From: Kocuria salsicia
GTDB taxonomy: Bacteria > Actinomycetota > Actinomycetes > Actinomycetales > Micrococcaceae
Assembly (NCBI RefSeq): GCF_007681555.1
Contig: NZ_VELE01000004.1
Location: 62,001 to 126,000, forward strand
Direction: 5' to 3'
Length of the DNA: 64,000 nt
Made by a program: the position numbers and the translations under genes. The notes beneath the pieces were generated by a model. It was given only the letters and a program-made list of their open reading frames with translations. It was not told the DNA's origin and searched no databases. How positions within the stretch are numbered: position 1 is the stretch's first letter; each line of letters opens with the position of its first letter. This document shows, in pieces, positions 60,237 to 64,000 of the stretch.

Positions 60237-60674
60237 TCAGGACGCGGCGGTGCTGATGCTCACCAGGACGAAGCCGATCAGCTGCAATGAGCCGCGCACG
60301 GCCTGGAACACGTCCCACCGGCGGCGCTTGGCCTGGAAGTCCAGGGGCACCTCGCCGCCCGGGATGCGACCCGTCCACAGGTTGAGCGGGACGTTGCCGA
60401 GGATCGTCACCACCAGGGCGATGGTGAGCACGCCGGCCGCGATCGCCAACCAGACGGTGCCGTAGCGCGCGACGCCGAGGCCGGCAAGGATCGCCGCCGC
60501 CGTCATCCCCACGGGCATCACCCGGCCGAAGGTGCGCAGCAGCCCTTTCTCCATCACCACTTGGTCCTCGACGGGCAGGCGACGGATCACGGGGTGGACG
60601 AGGGCGACCGATGCGAATTCCGCGCAGCCCACGAAGCCGGTGACGAGCAGTAGGGACAGGAGCAGCAGATCCAC
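60237..60674 (-). CDS. DUF1772 (anthrone-oxygenase-like) membrane protein
   Basis: 145 residues from GTG 60674 with GAGGAG 7 bases upstream. Four helices, with the family features AEFASVALVHPVIRRLP in the first loop and ILGNVPLNLWTGRIPG before the last helix. The DUF1772 family includes anthrone oxygenase-like proteins, but bacterial members are uncharacterised. Divergent from the TetR gene 90 bases away, with repeats between them that look like an operator. Confidence 0.75.
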   Translation of the reverse strand: MDLLLLSLLLVTGFVGCAEFASVALVHPVIRRLPVEDQVVMEKGLLRTFGRVMPVGMTAAAILAGLGVARYGTVWLAIAAGVLTIALVVTILGNVPLNLWTGRIPGGEVPLDFQAKRRRWDVFQAVRGSLQLIGFVLVSISTAAS

Positions 60675-60719
60675 GGGATCTCCTCGATCGAATGAGGGCA
60701 GGGAACGGGACGCACAACA

Positions 60720-60782
60720 ACTATGTGAACGGTGTCCACATCGTGGTGACGGTATCGTGAGTGTGTGAACACTGTCAACACC
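60720..60782. promoter_or_regulatory. Operator/promoter region of the TetR unit
   Basis: GTGAACGGTGTCCACA (60725-60740) and GTGTGAACACTGTCAACA (60763-60780) are related partly symmetric elements. TATCGT (60753-60758) ends 6 bases before GTG 60765, so tetR may be leaderless and its start codon lies inside the second repeat, giving a simple autorepression geometry. Confidence 0.55.
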
Positions 60783-61373
60783 AAGCCTTACCATCACGGC
60801 AACCTGCGCGAGGAGATGGTGCGCATCGGCGTGGAGCTCGCCGCAGAAGGCGGGCCCGAGGCGGTCGGACTGAGGGAGACCGCACGCCGCGCCGGCGTCT
60901 CGCCCTCGGCTGCCTACCGGCATTTCCCGGGCCAGGACTCTCTGCTGGAGGCAGTCCGCCACACCGCAGCGGACGCCCTCGGACAATCGATGCAGCACGC
61001 GGTATCGGAAGTGGCTGCCGATGCCCCGGCGACGGAGCAGGTGATCGCCGCAGGCCGCGGGTACTTCGAGTTCGCGTTGAACCGGCAGATGCTGTTCCGG
61101 TGCCTCGCCAGCGGCTTCGAGCTGCCCGAGGAAGACTCCCGAGACAGCCCGTTCGCCCGGCTGCTGGAACTCGTCGGCGGTCTCAAACGGGAAGCTTCCG
61201 CAGTCGTCGACGACCATGCTGCACGGTTCGACGCGGCCGTCGCCCTGTGGTCCGCGGTGCACGGGATCTCGGTGCTGTGCACCTCCGGCGCGCTGCGGGA
61301 CGTGCCGCAGCCACGCAAGCGCGAGCTGCTCGAGGTTACCCTGGCCACCGCCGTGCGCGGTCTTCGATTCTGA
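60765..61373 (+). CDS. TetR/AcrR family regulator
   Basis: 202 residues from GTG 60765. The N-terminal helix-turn-helix (NLREEMVRIGVELAAEGGPE, then ETARRAGVSPSAAYRHFPGQ) is of TetR type, and the C-terminal domain resembles the TetR_C_33/WHG group (FALNRQMLFRCLASGFELP). It probably represses the divergent DUF1772 and membrane-protein genes; the inducer is unknown. Confidence 0.88.
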   Translation: MNTVNTKPYHHGNLREEMVRIGVELAAEGGPEAVGLRETARRAGVSPSAAYRHFPGQDSLLEAVRHTAADALGQSMQHAVSEVAADAPATEQVIAAGRGYFEFALNRQMLFRCLASGFELPEEDSRDSPFARLLELVGGLKREASAVVDDHAARFDAAVALWSAVHGISVLCTSGALRDVPQPRKRELLEVTLATAVRGLRF

Positions 61374-61507
61374 TGATCAGTCGCTCACTCGGGCCAACGC
61401 CCGGGCGCTGCGCCCCGTCAGGCGGTGCTCACGGCAGTGGGCTTCAATTGCACCGCGATGACCTCACGATGTCCCGGTTGGGGATCGGTGAATGGGACAA
61501 TGTGCTC

Positions 61508-62056
61508 ATGAGCCAGTGGCCGGCGTGGGCGACAGAGCAGGTGCATGTTCAACCGCCCGACGAGAAGTGGCAGCGTCGCGGGGCGCAACTGTGCCGGGAG
61601 CTGAATGCAGTGCTCGCCCGCTGGTTGGTTGCCCCAACCGAGCACGTTGGATCGACTGCTGTGCCAGGCTTGGCGGCCAAGCCGATCATCGACGTGCAAG
61701 CCGCCGTCGTTGATCTTGACTGTGCGGACTCCGTAGCACAGGTCTTGTCCGCTGCCGGCTGGCACCTCGTCCCTGCCGACCTCGACGCCAGGCCGTGGCG
61801 TCGCTTCCTGGTTCAAGTGGTCGACGAGCATCGCGCAGCGCACCTGCACTTGCTGCCTGCCGGCAGCCCGCGCTGGGAAGAGCAGGTGGCATTCCGCGAT
61901 GCGTTGTGCGCTGACCCGCCGCTCATGCATCGTTACGCGGACCTGAAGCGGACATTGGCCACGCAACACACCGCCGACCGTGAAGCGTACACGGAGGGGA
62001 AGGCAGACTTCGTCCGTCGTGTCCTCGAAGAGCAGCCGCGTCCAGACCAGGAGTGA
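61508..62056 (+). CDS. GrpB-family nucleotidyltransferase-like protein
   Basis: 182 residues from ATG 61508 (MSQWPAWATEQVHV); ATG 61469 is an alternative. The diagnostic GrpB segment is EHVGSTAVPGLAAKPIIDVQ, with the Gly-Ser and Asp pair of the nucleotidyltransferase fold, and HLHLLPAGSPRWEEQVAFRD follows. GrpB proteins are a UPF0157 family with no firm biochemical role. It sits as an orphan in the outer transposon's cargo. Confidence 0.85.
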   Translation: MSQWPAWATEQVHVQPPDEKWQRRGAQLCRELNAVLARWLVAPTEHVGSTAVPGLAAKPIIDVQAAVVDLDCADSVAQVLSAAGWHLVPADLDARPWRRFLVQVVDEHRAAHLHLLPAGSPRWEEQVAFRDALCADPPLMHRYADLKRTLATQHTADREAYTEGKADFVRRVLEEQPRPDQE

Positions 62057-62071
62057 GAGCCGTCCCGAAAC

Positions 62072-62088
62072 CGGATCCCCTTACGGGC
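62072..62088 (+). repeat. 17-bp direct repeat containing CTTACGGG
   Basis: Identical to 58341-58357. Confidence 0.75.
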
Positions 62089-62119
62089 GAAGTCGGGTGT
62101 GGATATTCCTGCGTTGATG

Positions 62120-62825
62120 TCAGTCGAGGTGGCGGAGATAGCGTTCGGGTGCCTGGAGAAACAAGCGCCAGTTTTCGACGAGGTCGAGGTCATCGTAGGA
62201 AGACTCTCGGATGCCCCAGGGCCCTACCTCGAACAGGTGAGCCTCGGGAAGTGCCGCCAGGATCGGGGAGTGTGTTGAGAGGACAATCTGGGAGCCTTCT
62301 GCTTGGAGCTGGCACAGCAGGGCGAGTGAGGCATCCCGAAAAGGACAGCGCCGATTCGGGCTCGTCCAGAATCCATAGCCCGCGAATGCCCGACCGTGTA
62401 CTCAGGAAGTCGAGGAACGCCTCGCCGTGACTGTGTTCATGCAGGCTGCTGGGGCCGATTGTTTCTAGGTAGCTGAAGTGGCCGTGCATGGTCTCCGCCC
62501 GCAGGAAGACCCCCCGCTTGGAGGAGCCCGGGCCGCGTACCAGCTGAAGGTGATCAGCGAGGTCGGATTCCGTAGGACGGGCAGCATGCATGGCGTTGTG
62601 GGTTCCGCCCTCAGGGTTGAGGCCGAAGGCAGCGGCCAGTGCTTCAACCACCGTTGATTTCCCCACCCCGTTGTCCCCGACGAGAACGGTCATGGGGCCG
62701 AGATCCAAACCGGAGTCCAGGATCTGGCGTATCGGCGCGAGCGTAGCTGGCCAACGGTGCCGATCCATGGGAGCCGCTGCGTGCTCTTCGAGCCGCCTGA
62801 CCGGCAACATACTCATGACCTCCAT
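62120..62825 (-). pseudogene. AAA (ABC-type) ATPase, frameshifted
   Basis: The frame starts at one of the Met codons at 62825-62810; ATG 62810 has GGAGG 8 bases upstream. Walker A is VLVGDNGVGKSTVVEAL and Walker B is GLWILDEPESALS. Just after Walker B a run of four A on the top strand (62339-62342) shifts the frame; with three, the protein continues SFRDASLALLCQLQAEGSQI, then VLSTHSPILAALPEAHLF and ends at TGA 62120. The repaired protein would be about 235 residues, a compact RecF/OLD-like ATPase with the expected STHSP H-loop. It is either inactive or affected by a base-count error. Confidence 0.8.
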
Positions 62826-62910
62826 ACGCCCAGTCTCTCAGACTGCCCCAGTCGCCGATCCCCTTGTGGTCCTGCGAAGCTCATCCGGTTCCGTCACTCG
62901 CGGCAATGTG

Positions 62911-62959
62911 CCGCCACGGAGCATCTGAAGAACCCCGCCATATTGCGGACGAAGTCACA
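62911..62959 (-). repeat. Outer transposon right end
   Basis: Read inward it starts TGTGACTTCGTCCGCAATA with TGGCGG at positions 20-25 and 44-49, matching the left end at about 40 of 49 positions. Confidence 0.85.
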
Positions 62960-62967
62960 CCGCCGGG
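62960..62967. repeat. 8-bp target duplication, outer transposon, right
   Basis: CCGCCGGG, identical to 46971-46978 and directly adjoining the CACA tip. Confidence 0.85.
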
Positions 62968-63031
62968 TGCGCACCGGAGACGGGCGCAGCGCCGTCGCCG
63001 ACCGACGCAGGGCGCAGACGTGGGGAGCCCC

Positions 63032-64000
63032 TCAGGGCAGCGGGCGGCCGCGCGCGGCGGTCCACAGCGCGTACCAGTCCTCGTGGCTCATCAGCTCAGC
63101 GGCTCGGGGCGCCTGCGCGCACGCCGCGATCCGTTGCGGATTCAGCGTTCCGACCACGGGCCGGATGCCGTACGGGTGGCGCAGCAACCACCCCACCACC
63201 ACGGCCTCGGGGGAGAGGTCCATGCGCGCGGCGAGGTCGGCGACGAGCGCGCTCGTGCGCTCCCCCGGTGACGTCGCCGTCGTGCAGCCAGCGCTGTCGA
63301 CCACGTCACGCGCGGCGTCACGGTCCACCGTCGACGTCGCGGACCCGTCCCCGGACGACGGCGCGGGCGCACCGGAGTACGCCCCACCGGCCAGGGCACC
63401 CCACGCCTGGATCTCGATGCCGTCCGCAACGCACTGCGCGAGCAGCCCCTGGGGGAAGGAGACCGTTGCACCGTCCGGGTGGTTGGCGAGCACCTGGGAC
63501 TCCACGAAGTCCCGGTGCTCGAGGCTCATCTGGATCTGCACCGCGCTCAGCGGTACGCACATCAGCTGCTGCAGAGCGGCGACGTGGTGGGACGTCATGT
63601 TGGAGAGCCCCACCGAGCCGATCAGCCCCTCCCGGTGCAGCTCGTCCAGCGCACGGGCGGTCTCGCCCAGCGGGGTGAGGGGGTCCGGGCGGTGCAGGAA
63701 CAGTCGCTCCACGCGGTCTGCGCCCAGCCGCCGCAGGGATCCCTCCAGGGAGGAGCGGATCGAGTCCCGGTCCAGCCGGTAGTGCACCGGCGAACCCGCC
63801 GGGCCGGTGTTCCCGGGGAGCTTGATCCCGCACTTGGTCTGGATCCGCACCGAGCGCCGCAGGGACTCGTCCTCCGCGAGGATCCGCCCGAACACGGTCT
63901 CGGAGTCCCCGCCCACGTAGATGTCCGCGTGGTCGAACAGGGTGATCCCGGCGCGGTGGGCGGCGTGGACGGCGTCGCGGGCGACGTCGTACTGGGTCGC
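63032..64000 (-). CDS. Aldo/keto reductase (YdhF-like), 5' end beyond the window
   Basis: The minus-strand frame is open to the window edge, so the N-terminus is missing; 322 codons are visible. The catalytic Asp and Tyr lie in LFDHADIYVGGDSE, Lys in IQTKCGIKLP and a candidate His in LFLHRPDPLTP. LIGSVGLSNMTSHHVAALQ and VVGTLNPQRIAACA (NADPH-binding) follow, all as in the YdhF subgroup of NAD(P)H-dependent reductases. An insertion of ~40 residues with Ser/Gly/Asp-rich sequence (GAYSGAPAPSSGDGSATST) is not typical. Substrate unknown. Confidence 0.87.
   Translation of the reverse strand, partial: ATQYDVARDAVHAAHRAGITLFDHADIYVGGDSETVFGRILAEDESLRRSVRIQTKCGIKLPGNTGPAGSPVHYRLDRDSIRSSLEGSLRRLGADRVERLFLHRPDPLTPLGETARALDELHREGLIGSVGLSNMTSHHVAALQQLMCVPLSAVQIQMSLEHRDFVESQVLANHPDGATVSFPQGLLAQCVADGIEIQAWGALAGGAYSGAPAPSSGDGSATSTVDRDAARDVVDSAGCTTATSPGERTSALVADLAARMDLSPEAVVVGWLLRHPYGIRPVVGTLNPQRIAACAQAPRAAELMSHEDWYALWTAARGRPLP

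Larger units (their letters stand above)
46979..62959. mobile_element. Outer Tn5053-like transposon (~16.0 kb, including nested element)
   Basis: Ends 46979-47027 and 62911-62959 are inverted copies matching at about 40 of 49 positions, both starting TGTGACTTCGTC and both with TGGCGG at positions 20-25 and 44-49. An 8-bp direct repeat flanks them. Its own transposition genes are tniR-tniA-tniB at 49846-47030. Cargo includes the nested element, a TetR-regulated membrane-protein pair, a GrpB protein and a broken ATPase. Without the nested insert it would be about 6.4 kb. Confidence 0.85.
62826..63031. other. Right end of outer transposon and chromosomal junction
   Basis: 206 bases with no gene: the end repeat 62911-62959, the 8-bp target repeat, then chromosomal sequence up to the aldo/keto reductase stop. 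Confidence 0.8.

Noticed and set aside
1-64000. CRISPR array, rRNA genes, riboswitch or replication origin
   Set aside because: No regularly spaced repeats, no rRNA-like sequence, no recognised aptamer and no DnaA-box cluster were seen.

Overview
The window is high-GC DNA with GTG/TTG starts, tightly packed genes with 4-bp overlaps, a GlnR-type nitrogen box, CmtR and many apparently leaderless starts. That fits a Gram-positive high-GC actinomycete, most simply a member of the Micrococcales (Micrococcaceae such as Kocuria are a guess). No rRNA or marker gene fixes the species. The stretch reads as chromosome with two accessory blocks.

1-26 kb is mostly ordinary chromosome: a DUF1839 protein coupled to a GH2-family glycosidase, a two-lobed alpha/beta hydrolase with a Cys in the nucleophile position, a protein with a HicA-like tail, the rRNA methyltransferase RlmC, gluconokinase, a rhomboid-like membrane protein, an MFS carrier, a frameshifted GlpT, a TauE/SafE exporter, a lipoprotein, a SAM methyltransferase, a DUF808 membrane protein, an arylamine N-acetyltransferase and a secreted esterase with LGFP repeats. 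A PD-(D/E)xK nuclease gene sits between two 44-bp copies of the methyltransferase 3' end and looks inserted. At 21-26 kb an aminotransferase/APC permease/ThDP-enzyme operon diverges from an Lrp/AsnC regulator.

26.6-39.3 kb is a nitrate assimilation island on the minus strand: narK, nasA, an FAD/[2Fe-2S] electron-transfer subunit, nirD, nirB and a CysG/CobA-HemD-winged-helix fusion that supplies siroheme. A GTTAC-N6-GTAAC GlnR-like box lies before narK. The island is bounded by an intact IS3 element and an inverted fragment of the same IS3; the fragment is cut by an IS30 element. Next come a degenerate tyrosine-recombinase/DDE-transposase gene pair and tRNA-Leu(CAG). Metal-dependent-hydrolase-like, YdcF, thioesterase and unknown genes follow.

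46.98-62.96 kb is a 16-kb nest of two Tn5053-like (TniA/TniB/resolvase, no TniQ) transposons. The outer one has matching 49-bp ends and an 8-bp target repeat. The inner one (49936-59525) has a 9-bp target repeat and lies in the resolvase-proximal repeat region of the outer one. The inner element carries an AI-2E permease, a second tniR-tniA-tniB set, merA, a CoA-disulfide-reductase-like flavoprotein, merR with two identical-geometry operators, and a CmtR/CadD cadmium operon. An internal end at 58298 separates mer from cad, suggesting that cad was captured by use of a more distal end. The outer element also carries a TetR-controlled membrane-protein pair, a GrpB protein and a frameshifted AAA ATPase. 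An aldo/keto reductase runs off the right edge.
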